Origin: Chryseobacterium daeguense DSM 19388 | GTDB taxonomy: Bacteria > Bacteroidota > Bacteroidia > Flavobacteriales > Weeksellaceae | Assembly (NCBI RefSeq): GCF_000430825.1 | Contig: NZ_AUMT01000010.1 | Coordinates: 123,546-187,545, forward strand | Direction: 5' to 3' | Length of the DNA stretch: 64,000 nt | Part shown: one piece after another, positions 51,836 to 60,478 of the stretch | Layout of the letters: each line of letters opens with the position of its first letter | How positions within the stretch are numbered: position 1 is the stretch's first letter | Notes under the pieces: generated by a model | Databases searched by the model: none | Seen by the model: the letters and a program-made list of their open reading frames with translations, nothing else | Told to the model about the DNA's origin: nothing | Made by a program: the position numbers and the translations under genes

Positions 51836-54800
51836 ATGGCAACAAACGAAACACAAAACAATTCTGCACAAACTCTTTTCAGATTTGTAAGCTTAAGAAA
51901 TCCGCAATTAACGGAAACTAAAAAAGAAAATCTAGGCTTTATCCTAAGATCATCCGCACTACCGAGTGCTTTTGATAATGCTGTAAACCCAAATGAATCT
52001 GCATTAGCTAAATTCCAAGCCCTGGAGCGAGCTGCAAAAAGTTTCGATCCTGCAGGATACGAATCTGAGCTGATTATCGAACAGGGAGCCTTATCCGAAG
52101 CTTTAAAAATCGGTAGAAAAATCAGTAAAAGAGAAGCTCTTACTGTAGCCGATGAAAATACAGCCAAAAGCCTGTACAACAGCAGCAGCATTCAAAGCAA
52201 AGTTGCAGCGGTATGGGATAATTTAATGTATCAAACGGTTACTGAGAAAAACTTTTATGTAAAAGAAGCTTTAGTTCATATTTTAAAAGCATTGCATTTC
52301 GGATATGTATGCGACCTGCCTGTAACGCCCGAACTTATAAAAATCAACGGAGACGACTTGAAGGCAAAGGCCCTTGAAGCAAGGGTTGTACTGCCGATGA
52401 AATTTTTCGGGGACGGTTATGAAGGAGTGGCTACAACGAATCCTTCCGGAACTACAGGAAACAATGCGTTCCAGGTAAATGTTTCTCAAATCGGAGACGG
52501 GGTGATCAACGGAACAGATATTCCAATGTCCATCCAGCAACAATTAAAGGCCGAAGGTGATAAAATCACAGAATTATCAAAACTTAATTTTGAAAAAGAA
52601 GGTCTTACGAGATTAAAAGCCGAGCTGGAAAAAATTCAGCTTGTATATGTAAAAGCTAAGAATAAAGCTTACGAAGAGGCTTTAAAGGCTTATAAGGAGC
52701 AATATAAGGAACAAATTAATGCTTATAACCTGCAGCTTGAGCATATTCAGTCTCAAATTAGAGAGGGAATGACGGAAGATCAAATCGAAGAATTATATGC
52801 AGGATTTCAACCATTAAATATTCCGGGTTTTGAATTTGTTTATAAAGAAGAGCTTAACTTCACAGATTTTACGGAGAAACTTTCCTTAGACTCTTTAAAG
52901 CTATTTGTAAATATTTTTACAGAACTGGAAAGTGGAGAAATCCCGGCGGATGGTTACGATTATTCAAATACCTTCGTATATGCAGACAGAAAGCTACAGC
53001 TGGGAAGTGCCATTATAAAAATAATCGACTTTTATGACACTTATGTTGAACTTTTTGAAAAATTAGACGAAGAGTTATCTGCCAATACCCGACAATTATT
53101 CCAAAAAGCACCACTTCAGGAGCAGAAGTATCTTAATCTTGGAAATATTCTGGTTCCTGTCAGCAATTCCAGAAGCAATCTTTCGCAGATTATTTCAAGA
53201 ACCTATTATTTAAAAGCTACCTATAATCCGGTTTATTCAAGAACACCTGCATCTATTGTTTTCTATTATCAGGCAGAAAGCAGCTCTTGGGGATTAGGGT
53301 CCGCAAAAATTTTAGCTACTACGGATTTTGGAAGTTTTGAAGAAACACATTCCAATATTGCTATTGTAGATAATAAAGTAACATTCCCTCCTCTTTTAGT
53401 TGATAAATTTGGCAAGTTGATCAGGTCATTAAGAATTCAGATTTTCTTTAACAATGGAAAACAGGCAACTGTAGAATACACCGACCTTATTATAGATCAG
53501 CCTTATACTGGGATTTTATATACAGAAGAAACCTTAACCGAAGATCCTGAAACTCCCGAAGAAGGTATAGGGACACCACAGCCTGGCACTTTCTTCCCTA
53601 AACATTTCGGGGTAAAAAGATTGGGTATCGCAGATTATTTAAAAGTTGTACAGTCTACTCATGCTTATGTTCCCGGAGAAGTAACCCATATTGAGAATGT
53701 AATGGCAAAAGAGTTTAAGCAAAAATCTACCAGAAGACTGAGAAGAAGCGAAATCCAGACAACAACTTCAAAATCTACAGAAAGAGAAACTCTTAATGAT
53801 ACAACTACTACAACAAGAAATGATATGCAGTCTGAAGTGGCGAATATTATTCAGAGCCAAATCAATGCTGAAGCTCATTTTAGATATGGTGGTGGAAAAC
53901 TGCCTTATGAAGTTGGAGGTGGTTTCGCTACAAATAATTCTAAAGAAATCAGCACCAGACAAGCTGTTGCAAAATCTCAGGAGATTACAGAAAAAGCAAC
54001 CGAGAGACTTCTTACAAAAGTAGCAGAAGAAAGAATTGAAAAAATTATTGAAGAATTTGAGGAAAATAATGCTCATGGCTTTGATAACAGAAATGGAGAC
54101 AAGCATGTAATCGGCGTTTACAGATGGGTAGATAAAAAAATGAAAAATCAGATCTATAATTATGGAAAACGTACCATGTTTGAATTCATGATTCCGGAAC
54201 CTGCAAAATTACACCGTCTTGCAACAGCCGCTTCTGTAACTGAGACATTAACAGCACCAATTGACCCTAGAACAGCTCCGGCTCCATGGACAATGGCAGA
54301 TCCTAAATCGGCAACAGTAGATCAGCTGCAGCATTGGGCAAGCATTTACAATGTAAAATTGACCGAGCTTATAGAATCTACCAAAAAATTCACTACAGGT
54401 GTACAATGGATTAAATTGAACGGGGATGGCGGTTATAAGCATTTAACAATTGACATTCCAGCGAATTACCAGGCAAGCCACGTGAAAATGTGGTACGGAT
54501 TTGAAAGAAACAGATCTGGAGGAAGTACCTTATATACAAGTAATTTTGCCGGAGGTATGTCTTCTTTCTATAACGGAGGACGTTCTATTGACGCCACTGC
54601 AGAATTCTCTCCGCAAAACGTAACCGGTAGTTATGATTTTGTTTATCAAGGTTCGAATATTGATTCTGTCAACTTTAATTTTGAAGTGACTTGTAAACTT
54701 TCTGATGCCTACATGAATGCATGGAAGCAGGAAAATTTTGACGTCATCATCAAAGCTTATCAGGATGCTTATGCCGAATTCCAGGAGAAGAAAAAAGAAT

Positions 54801-55621
54801 TGGAAGCGGCTGCAAAAGAGCAGGAAGAAGCCAACAAAGAAAAATTATCCAACTTCTACCGTGATATGGAAAGAGTAATCCTAAAACACAATTGTATTGC
54901 TTTCTTGCTTCAGGATTATTCCGCACTAGGTAAAAACCTTACCAATAATGCAAAAGCAATGCAGGATTTCAGTATTATTTTGGATGAAAACCTTGATCAG
55001 TACACGGCTTTAGCCAAGTTTATGGAACAGGCATTTGAATGGACCATTATGGATTATACCTTCTATCCGTATTATTGGGCCAACCGTGAAGAATGGCAGA
55101 CGATGTACTTGTCGGAAAGTGCAGATCCATTATTCAGAAGCTTCCTGCAGGCGGGTATGGCAAGAGTAGTTGTTACGGTAAACCCTGGATTTGAAGACGC
55201 GGTTCAGTTCTTCCTTACAACCGGAAGAATCTGGAATGGCGGAGAAGTTCCTGTAATAGGAGACCCGATGTATATGAGTATTGTTGATGAAATGCGTGAG
55301 CCAGTAGGTGTAAAACAAGGAAAAGCCTGGATCACCACTTTACCGACCTCGCTAAACATTCTTCAAAAAGATTCTGCCGGATTGATAACTGCTACAGCAT
55401 TACCATTCACACAGGAAAATACTGAGGAGTTTGAAGTTCCTTCTGATGTAGTTACAGAAACTGAATTCTCAATTGTAGATTCTCAATTGAATTCCGGAGA
55501 CGACAGATTTGTCGACAACATTGAATTAAATAACGGATTCCTTCAGCTCACTACAGATGACAACCCAAAAGAAGTCGTAGCCCAGCTTCCTTTAGCTGAC
55601 CTTAAAGAGGCTCTTCAATAA
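51836..55621 (+). CDS. Giant 1261-residue protein of unknown family
   Basis: No signal peptide or membrane segment. The N-terminal 200 residues are helical. Coiled-coil stretches occur near 240-310 and 975-1015 (EFQEKKKELEAAAKEQEEANKEK). A Thr/Arg-rich region (STRRLRRSEIQTTTSKSTERE) precedes a motif IYNYGKRTMFEFMIPEPA near 773-790, followed by a beta-rich domain. I recall comparable NYGKR-FEF-PEP phrases in other large unannotated proteins. Size, coiled coils and operon position suggest a structural or scaffold part of a secreted particle. The gene is 20 nt after the spike gene and ends at a terminator. Confidence 0.7.
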   Translation: MATNETQNNSAQTLFRFVSLRNPQLTETKKENLGFILRSSALPSAFDNAVNPNESALAKFQALERAAKSFDPAGYESELIIEQGALSEALKIGRKISKREALTVADENTAKSLYNSSSIQSKVAAVWDNLMYQTVTEKNFYVKEALVHILKALHFGYVCDLPVTPELIKINGDDLKAKALEARVVLPMKFFGDGYEGVATTNPSGTTGNNAFQVNVSQIGDGVINGTDIPMSIQQQLKAEGDKITELSKLNFEKEGLTRLKAELEKIQLVYVKAKNKAYEEALKAYKEQYKEQINAYNLQLEHIQSQIREGMTEDQIEELYAGFQPLNIPGFEFVYKEELNFTDFTEKLSLDSLKLFVNIFTELESGEIPADGYDYSNTFVYADRKLQLGSAIIKIIDFYDTYVELFEKLDEELSANTRQLFQKAPLQEQKYLNLGNILVPVSNSRSNLSQIISRTYYLKATYNPVYSRTPASIVFYYQAESSSWGLGSAKILATTDFGSFEETHSNIAIVDNKVTFPPLLVDKFGKLIRSLRIQIFFNNGKQATVEYTDLIIDQPYTGILYTEETLTEDPETPEEGIGTPQPGTFFPKHFGVKRLGIADYLKVVQSTHAYVPGEVTHIENVMAKEFKQKSTRRLRRSEIQTTTSKSTERETLNDTTTTTRNDMQSEVANIIQSQINAEAHFRYGGGKLPYEVGGGFATNNSKEISTRQAVAKSQEITEKATERLLTKVAEERIEKIIEEFEENNAHGFDNRNGDKHVIGVYRWVDKKMKNQIYNYGKRTMFEFMIPEPAKLHRLATAASVTETLTAPIDPRTAPAPWTMADPKSATVDQLQHWASIYNVKLTELIESTKKFTTGVQWIKLNGDGGYKHLTIDIPANYQASHVKMWYGFERNRSGGSTLYTSNFAGGMSSFYNGGRSIDATAEFSPQNVTGSYDFVYQGSNIDSVNFNFEVTCKLSDAYMNAWKQENFDVIIKAYQDAYAEFQEKKKELEAAAKEQEEANKEKLSNFYRDMERVILKHNCIAFLLQDYSALGKNLTNNAKAMQDFSIILDENLDQYTALAKFMEQAFEWTIMDYTFYPYYWANREEWQTMYLSESADPLFRSFLQAGMARVVVTVNPGFEDAVQFFLTTGRIWNGGEVPVIGDPMYMSIVDEMREPVGVKQGKAWITTLPTSLNILQKDSAGLITATALPFTQENTEEFEVPSDVVTETEFSIVDSQLNSGDDRFVDNIELNNGFLQLTTDDNPKEVVAQLPLADLKEALQ

Positions 55622-55642
55622 TTCTGTTTAATCATACTTAAT

Positions 55643-55670
55643 AGGCAGAGTGTAAAGCTCTGCCTTTTTA
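55643..55670 (+). terminator. Intrinsic terminator between the giant gene and the toxin gene
   Basis: AGGCAGAG pairs perfectly with CTCTGCCT around 7 nt and is followed by five T. It separates the structural genes from the toxin-immunity pair. Confidence 0.8.
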
Positions 55671-55692
55671 TTAATCTTTAAAATTATTAAAA

Positions 55693-58077
55693 ATGAAAAA
55701 CACAGAATACAAAGATGTTTTTGATATTGGTGAGGAGGCTTTGTCGATGGAGAATAAGTTTAATATTAATAAGCAGTCAAAAATAAATACTTCCTATGGA
55801 GGTTCATACAGAGGCATGGATCATATCAGTGCAAGACTTGCAAATGGAGCCGTATCTGGAAATTCTGATTTTACAACGTTAAATTATTTTGTAGATGCTA
55901 AAATCATTTCATATAATGGAATTGATACTATTGTAGATCCTGAATCAGATCCTGACAAAATCAAAATTAAAGAAGGTGATTTTAGCTATTCTCCTAAAAG
56001 TAAAGATCAAAAATTTGCTTACAAAGTAAAAATTTATATCTCTCCTAGTGCAAAAAAACTAGAAGAAGCGTTTATGAGTACTACTCCCGGTGAGTTCGAA
56101 CTTCTAATTTTTCTTGAAGACAATGCAACCGATAAAACTAATTTTATTTTCGGAGCTGTAAGCATTGGAAATAAATTGAAAGAAAATCTCCTGAATAATT
56201 ATGAACAAGATATTGAAAAGAATGAAAATTTAATTTCATATATATTAAATTCTTTTGTAGAAGAAACAGGATATTTCTTGGAAAAAACTTTTGTAGAAGA
56301 ATTATTAAAAAATGGAAAAGCAGAATATCCTGCATTGAAAACAATATCTGTAGCCTATACAATTATAGATTTCGTCTCATTTGGAACAATTACAGAAGTT
56401 TCAAATTATGGATTAAGCAAACTATTGGATGGAGCTATAGAATTTATCAACAAAGGAAAGATTGAGGATCATCGTTGGAATCCAAAATCTCCAGAACCTT
56501 TTGATCCTAAATTTTATCCATTAGCAATTGAAAATGAGCTTGACAAATTAGATGATAAAAAATTGAATGAAAAGATTCGAGGAATTGTTCAAGAGCTTAG
56601 TGATAAATTTAGAAGTTATGATATCTTTTTTAATAAACTATTAAATGTATCTTCTAATAAACAAAAAAGGTCAAAAGATTTAAGTCTTAATGAAATTGTT
56701 TATAATTCTTTTAAACAGATCTATCAAAAATGCCAGTCAATCATCAAAAACTTGGAAACTATAGATGTTTCTGATTTACTTAAAACTGGTATCAGAACCT
56801 GGAATGCTTTTGTTTGTGGTGTTTGGAATTCTTTATTAGATGCTGTTATAAGCCTTCTGGATATGGTGAAAATGATTATCAATATCAGCACGTCAACAAA
56901 GGAATTAATGAAAAACTTGAATACTTATTTGCCCAGACTAGTAGATCGAGTTGAAGAAGCACTTCAAAAATTTGACAATTTAGATCTTTATCAACTTACT
57001 TTATATTTTCTTGAAAAAGCTATTAATGCTGCTTTAAATATAGATTTAATTCATATAGCTTATTTTGTCGGTGGTTTTTGTGGGTTTATAATATCCTTAA
57101 TTATTGAAGTTATTATTGGTATTTTACTTACAGGAGGTGTTCTTTCAGTAGAAGAAATTATACGTAGGTTAGGACAAGAACTTTTTGGCTTTTTCACTAC
57201 ATTTGCTAGAGGAGTAAAAAAAGCTTGGCAAAAAGGAGCAAGACTATTTTCTAAAGTTATAGATGAGTTCATTCGCATTTTAGACGCTTTTATTGATTTT
57301 TTGAGTCAGGGCAAAGAAGAAATTCGTAAAATGATTGATGAAGTCTTTGAAGCTTTTAAGCTTTATTCCAAAGAAACTAGAAGTTCTTTGAATATGCAAC
57401 TCCCTCTTTTAGGTCCGGCAGAAATTGCATTGCAAAAAAGATTGATAAAAGCTTTTTATAAAGGATTTAGAGATTTGTTGCTTAAATATGCGGATGTAGC
57501 CAAAGTAATAAAAAGTTGGGATAAACTGAAGCCTATGCGTGATCTTTCAAAGCAAGATATGGAAATGATGCTGGACTGGAGAAGAAAGTTTTTAGGAGAC
57601 AAAAAAGCTTCAAACGTAGCTGTTATGAAGCAAAAAGTAAGAGTAAAAGGTGAAGTAATCGAATTAGAGTACAAAGCTTTTGCGACCGAAAATGCCCCAG
57701 GATTTTGTGGAAATCCTAATAAAGATTACATAGCAAAGCAATTAGGAATGTCAATGGAAGAATTAAATTTGCATTACGAAACTTTAGAACAAAATGGTAA
57801 AATGTTACGTTTCAAAGATTCAGAACACAAAATATTTGCACAAAATGATCATGATTTGGCAGCATTAATGGCAAAACATGGCGAAGAAAATGTGCAGGTT
57901 ATAGAAAACAATTTTAAATCTCTATATGAGCCTTGCCTATCTTGTAAGAAACAAATCATCATAAGACAAGAAATGTATAAAATAGAAAAATTAAGTGTAG
58001 AGGCAGTTAGATTCAATAAAAACCGATATGTAGTGGGAAATATAGAATTTTTAGAAGCAATAAAAAATTTAAAATAA
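55693..58077 (+). CDS. Polymorphic-toxin-like protein with C-terminal deaminase-type domain
   Basis: The 794-residue product has no signal peptide. The N-terminal half is a delivery-type region unknown to me, and a hydrophobic helix pair lies at about 452-486 (YFVGGFCGFIISLIIEVIIGILL). Long amphipathic helices follow to about 620. The tip (about 690-794) has DSEH at 709-712 and PCLSC at 747-751, the Glu and Cys pair arrangement of deaminase-superfamily toxins (BURPS668_1122-like). It should modify a nucleic acid base if delivered. An SUKH immunity gene follows after 7 nt. It is more AT-rich than the giant gene, so probably of separate origin. Confidence 0.75.
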   Translation: MKNTEYKDVFDIGEEALSMENKFNINKQSKINTSYGGSYRGMDHISARLANGAVSGNSDFTTLNYFVDAKIISYNGIDTIVDPESDPDKIKIKEGDFSYSPKSKDQKFAYKVKIYISPSAKKLEEAFMSTTPGEFELLIFLEDNATDKTNFIFGAVSIGNKLKENLLNNYEQDIEKNENLISYILNSFVEETGYFLEKTFVEELLKNGKAEYPALKTISVAYTIIDFVSFGTITEVSNYGLSKLLDGAIEFINKGKIEDHRWNPKSPEPFDPKFYPLAIENELDKLDDKKLNEKIRGIVQELSDKFRSYDIFFNKLLNVSSNKQKRSKDLSLNEIVYNSFKQIYQKCQSIIKNLETIDVSDLLKTGIRTWNAFVCGVWNSLLDAVISLLDMVKMIINISTSTKELMKNLNTYLPRLVDRVEEALQKFDNLDLYQLTLYFLEKAINAALNIDLIHIAYFVGGFCGFIISLIIEVIIGILLTGGVLSVEEIIRRLGQELFGFFTTFARGVKKAWQKGARLFSKVIDEFIRILDAFIDFLSQGKEEIRKMIDEVFEAFKLYSKETRSSLNMQLPLLGPAEIALQKRLIKAFYKGFRDLLLKYADVAKVIKSWDKLKPMRDLSKQDMEMMLDWRRKFLGDKKASNVAVMKQKVRVKGEVIELEYKAFATENAPGFCGNPNKDYIAKQLGMSMEELNLHYETLEQNGKMLRFKDSEHKIFAQNDHDLAALMAKHGEENVQVIENNFKSLYEPCLSCKKQIIIRQEMYKIEKLSVEAVRFNKNRYVVGNIEFLEAIKNLK

Positions 58078-58084
58078 ATTATTC

Positions 58085-58561
58085 ATGGGATATCTATATA
58101 TGCAAAAATTAGCAGATGCACCTAAAATAAGAGATCAAAAAACAAGAGGTGTTTCCGCAGCCGAGATTACAAAAGTAGAAAATAGACTAAATATCAAATT
58201 CCCACTCGCCTATAAAGAGTTTTTACTCTTAGCTGGTGAATACACGGGCGGATTACAACTCGCAGACGGCCATACCAGTTTAGATATGCTGGCAGATGAT
58301 GAGGTATTAGGCTATTTAAAAGAAGCTTTAAAAGGAAAAAAGCTAGACATTGCCAGACCTTTTTGGGTAATAGCAGAAAAAGACAGTTTTGACCAATTCT
58401 ACTTTTTTTACTTAGACGAAAACACAGAAGATCCAAAAGTATGGGGAGTAACTTATGATGGCGAAGATAAAGGAATTATTTATGCATTAAATGAAACTTT
58501 TAGTGAGTTTATAAGTACAGTAATAGACAAGTCCATTCATTTTTCCAAGTTTGGATATTAA
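58085..58561 (+). CDS. SMI1/KNR4 (SUKH) family immunity protein
   Basis: The 158-residue product has the SUKH pattern: ISAAEITKVENRLNIKFPLAYKEFLLLAGEYTGG-type opening (here VSAAEITKVENRLNIKFPLAYKEFLLLAG), a central WVIAEKDSFDQFYFFYLDE and the final NETFSEFISTVIDKSI. The superfamily supplies immunity proteins for many toxins, including nucleases and deaminases. Position 7 nt after the deaminase-type toxin identifies it as the cognate immunity gene by inference. Confidence 0.88.
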   Translation: MGYLYMQKLADAPKIRDQKTRGVSAAEITKVENRLNIKFPLAYKEFLLLAGEYTGGLQLADGHTSLDMLADDEVLGYLKEALKGKKLDIARPFWVIAEKDSFDQFYFFYLDENTEDPKVWGVTYDGEDKGIIYALNETFSEFISTVIDKSIHFSKFGY

Positions 58562-58564
58562 TAC

Positions 58565-58703
58565 AAAAGAGGCTGTCTCAAAAGTGTCATTGTGAATAAA
58601 ATGCAACGGAATGAAGAATCTCAAATAATTAATTACCCAAGAGATTCTTCGTTCTTCAGAATGACAAAACCAAATAATTTGACTTTTTGAGACAGTCTCT
58701 TTT
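58565..58703. mobile_element. MITE-like element of about 139 bp
   Basis: Terminal arms AAAAGAGGCTGTCTCAAAAG and its near-complement (one wobble, one extra T) enclose a second inverted repeat, GAATGAAGAATCTC (58609-58622) against 58641-58654, ending in CAGAATGACAAA. No coding capacity. It separates the immunity gene from a truncated toxin relic and may have disrupted it. It may also end the immunity transcript. Confidence 0.6.
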
Positions 58704-58712
58704 TAGTGAAAA

Positions 58713-58812
58713 AAAATCTTAAACCAAAACGATCATGATTTACCAGAATTAATGGCAAAAACATAGCAAAGAAAATGTACAAGTTTTAGAAAATCGTTTT
58801 CAAAAACTTATC
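58713..58812 (+). pseudogene. Relic of a second deaminase-type toxin tip
   Basis: The DNA encodes KILNQNDHDLPELMAK, then one extra A in an A tract near 58760, then HSKENVQVLENRFQKLI. The intact toxin reads KIFAQNDHDLAALMAK HGEENVQVIENNFKSLY at the same place. The relic begins just after the MITE-like arm and lacks both the DSE motif and PCxxC. This is the decayed tip of a displaced toxin cassette, as in polymorphic toxin loci. Confidence 0.75.
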
Positions 58813-58827
58813 CACAAAAATAAAACA

Positions 58828-58861
58828 CGACACCATTTGTCGCATTAAGCCCATATATTTG
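58828..58861 (+). promoter_or_regulatory. WYL-regulon box f with promoter
   Basis: CGACACCATTTGTCG (58828-58842), arms perfect but centre different, then 11 nt and TATATTTG (58854-58861), 17 nt before the WYL regulator start. This implies autoregulation. Confidence 0.75.
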
Positions 58862-58878
58862 TCTTATAAAATTCTACC

Positions 58879-59799
58879 ATGAAAAAAGATTTTTACCTGA
58901 CAAGATATGCCTTAATTATTAAAAGATTAGAAAGTTCTCCGGCTACCTATTCGCAGCTGGAGGACTATCTACTCAACTCTTTCGAATTTCAGGACGCAGG
59001 GATCAAGAGCTACTCGATTCGTACCCTTCAAAGGGATATTCGTGAGATTTCCGATCTTTTTAATCTTTCCATTCACAATAAAAAGAAGGGTGACAACCGC
59101 TATTATATCGAAAGCCGCCCCATCATGGAAGTGGATGAATACAATCAAAAGCTGCTCGAATCTTTCCAGGTAAGCAACGCTATGAACACCCATCCGGATT
59201 TTGCAGATTTTATCTTTTTTGAAAGCAGAAAACCCACCGGAGTGGAGAATTTTTATGACTTATTTTTCGCCATCCGTAATAAAAGAATCGTTTCTTTCGA
59301 GCATTACAATTACAAAAATAAGCTGATGACCTCACGGAAAGTTCATCCCTTAGCCCTAAAAGAATCCAAAGACAGGTGGTATCTCATTGCCATTGATACA
59401 AAGGATAAAATTTTAAAATCTTTCGGATTAGACAGGATCAATTACCTTGATGTAAGTGATAAGCAGTTTCGGGAAAAATATAAATACAATTTCCGGGAAC
59501 ATTTTAAAAATGCATTCGGAGTGATGAATCTTACCGAACAGAATCCACAAAAAATTGTGCTGAAATGCAGCCGTCATCAGGGAGAATATATCAAAAGCTT
59601 CCCGCTTCATCAGTCGCAGAAAGAAACCAAAGAAACTCCCGACGAGATCTTTTTTGAGTTCTTCCTTCACCCGACATACGACTTTATGCAGGAGATTCTA
59701 TCCTACGGAAAAGAAGTCCGTGTTTTGGAACCGAAAGTTTTAGTTGATGAAATCCGAAACCACCTGCAGGAATCTCTTAACAGCTACCTGGACAGCTGA
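58879..59799 (+). CDS. WYL-domain transcriptional regulator
   Basis: The 306-residue product has an N-terminal winged HTH (about 1-80, with YSQLEDYLLNSFEF and SIRTLQRDIREISDLF), a WYL domain (about 130-200: ISFEHYNYKNKLMTSRKVHPLALKESKDRWYLIAI-type region) and a C-terminal WCX extension (about 215-300, ending EVRVLEPKVLVDEIRNHLQ). WYL proteins control phage defence, mobile and DNA-damage genes, some sensing single-stranded DNA. Box f before the gene and five matching boxes elsewhere make it the probable regulator of the island. Confidence 0.9.
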   Translation: MKKDFYLTRYALIIKRLESSPATYSQLEDYLLNSFEFQDAGIKSYSIRTLQRDIREISDLFNLSIHNKKKGDNRYYIESRPIMEVDEYNQKLLESFQVSNAMNTHPDFADFIFFESRKPTGVENFYDLFFAIRNKRIVSFEHYNYKNKLMTSRKVHPLALKESKDRWYLIAIDTKDKILKSFGLDRINYLDVSDKQFREKYKYNFREHFKNAFGVMNLTEQNPQKIVLKCSRHQGEYIKSFPLHQSQKETKETPDEIFFEFFLHPTYDFMQEILSYGKEVRVLEPKVLVDEIRNHLQESLNSYLDS

Positions 59800-59854
59800 A
59801 AAGTTTCGCAGATTTTTGATATTTTTTGATTACATTTACATAAATATATCAAAA

Positions 59855-60478
59855 GTGAAATCACTATTTCTTTGCTTTTTTTGTCTTATTTCTTCCTATT
59901 GCTTTTCACAGCAGCTGGAAGAGTTTAAGAATGTAAAGAACTATTACAACCATCATCGTGTACTGCTCAATAATGAGTTTAAGAAAAAATATGAAAACGA
60001 GCCTAATATTCTTTCTAAGGATGGGATCAAGCGTGATTTTGTATTTTTTATGAAAAAGATGGACAGTATAGAAAACGTTGCACTTATCGGAGCTTTATTA
60101 AAAGTAAAAAATCTGGAAGATCTCTCAAAGATTCAAAGCAGAAACCTTAAAATAGATCCCAATGCAGATTTTATTCCCGTAACCGATAAGGCGGCAGACT
60201 ATCCGGGTGGACTTAATGCTTTACGGCAGGAAGTGGTGAATATTTTTTATACCGACGGTGTGTATGCAGATGAAAAGCTGGTAAAGGCCAATGTAGCATT
60301 TATTGTAGAAAAAGACGGAACGATCAGCAATGTTCAGGCCCAGGGAAATAATTTTACCTTCAACAGACAGGCAGAAATTGCACTGTACTCTATTTCAGAA
60401 AAATTCTCACCTGCTGTTTTCAAAGGAAATACGGTAAGATATCGTTTCAGGCTTCCTTTAACCATGAATTTTGAATAA
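59855..60478 (+). CDS. Secreted protein with TonB-C-like domain
   Basis: A GTG start at 59855 gives 207 residues and a clean signal peptide (KSLFLCFFCLISSYCFSQ); the longer reading overlaps the WYL gene out of family. The C-terminal part (about 110-207: AADYPGGLNALRQEVVNIFY, VKANVAFIVEKDGTISNVQ, FNRQAEIALYSISEKFSPAVFKGNTVRYRFRLPLTMNF) has the TonB C-terminal fold pattern. It is adjacent to tadA with no gap. The role is unknown. Confidence 0.75.
   Translation: MKSLFLCFFCLISSYCFSQQLEEFKNVKNYYNHHRVLLNNEFKKKYENEPNILSKDGIKRDFVFFMKKMDSIENVALIGALLKVKNLEDLSKIQSRNLKIDPNADFIPVTDKAADYPGGLNALRQEVVNIFYTDGVYADEKLVKANVAFIVEKDGTISNVQAQGNNFTFNRQAEIALYSISEKFSPAVFKGNTVRYRFRLPLTMNFE

Noticed and set aside
55504..55517. 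CGACAGATTTGTCG, resembling a seventh WYL box
   Set aside because: It is inside the giant coding sequence, has a 4-nt centre instead of 5, and no TAnnTTTG follows at 11 nt.
49516..55621. Prophage or contractile injection system
   Set aside because: No sheath, tube, baseplate, capsid, portal, terminase or integrase gene is seen; only spike-like and endolysin-like parts are present.
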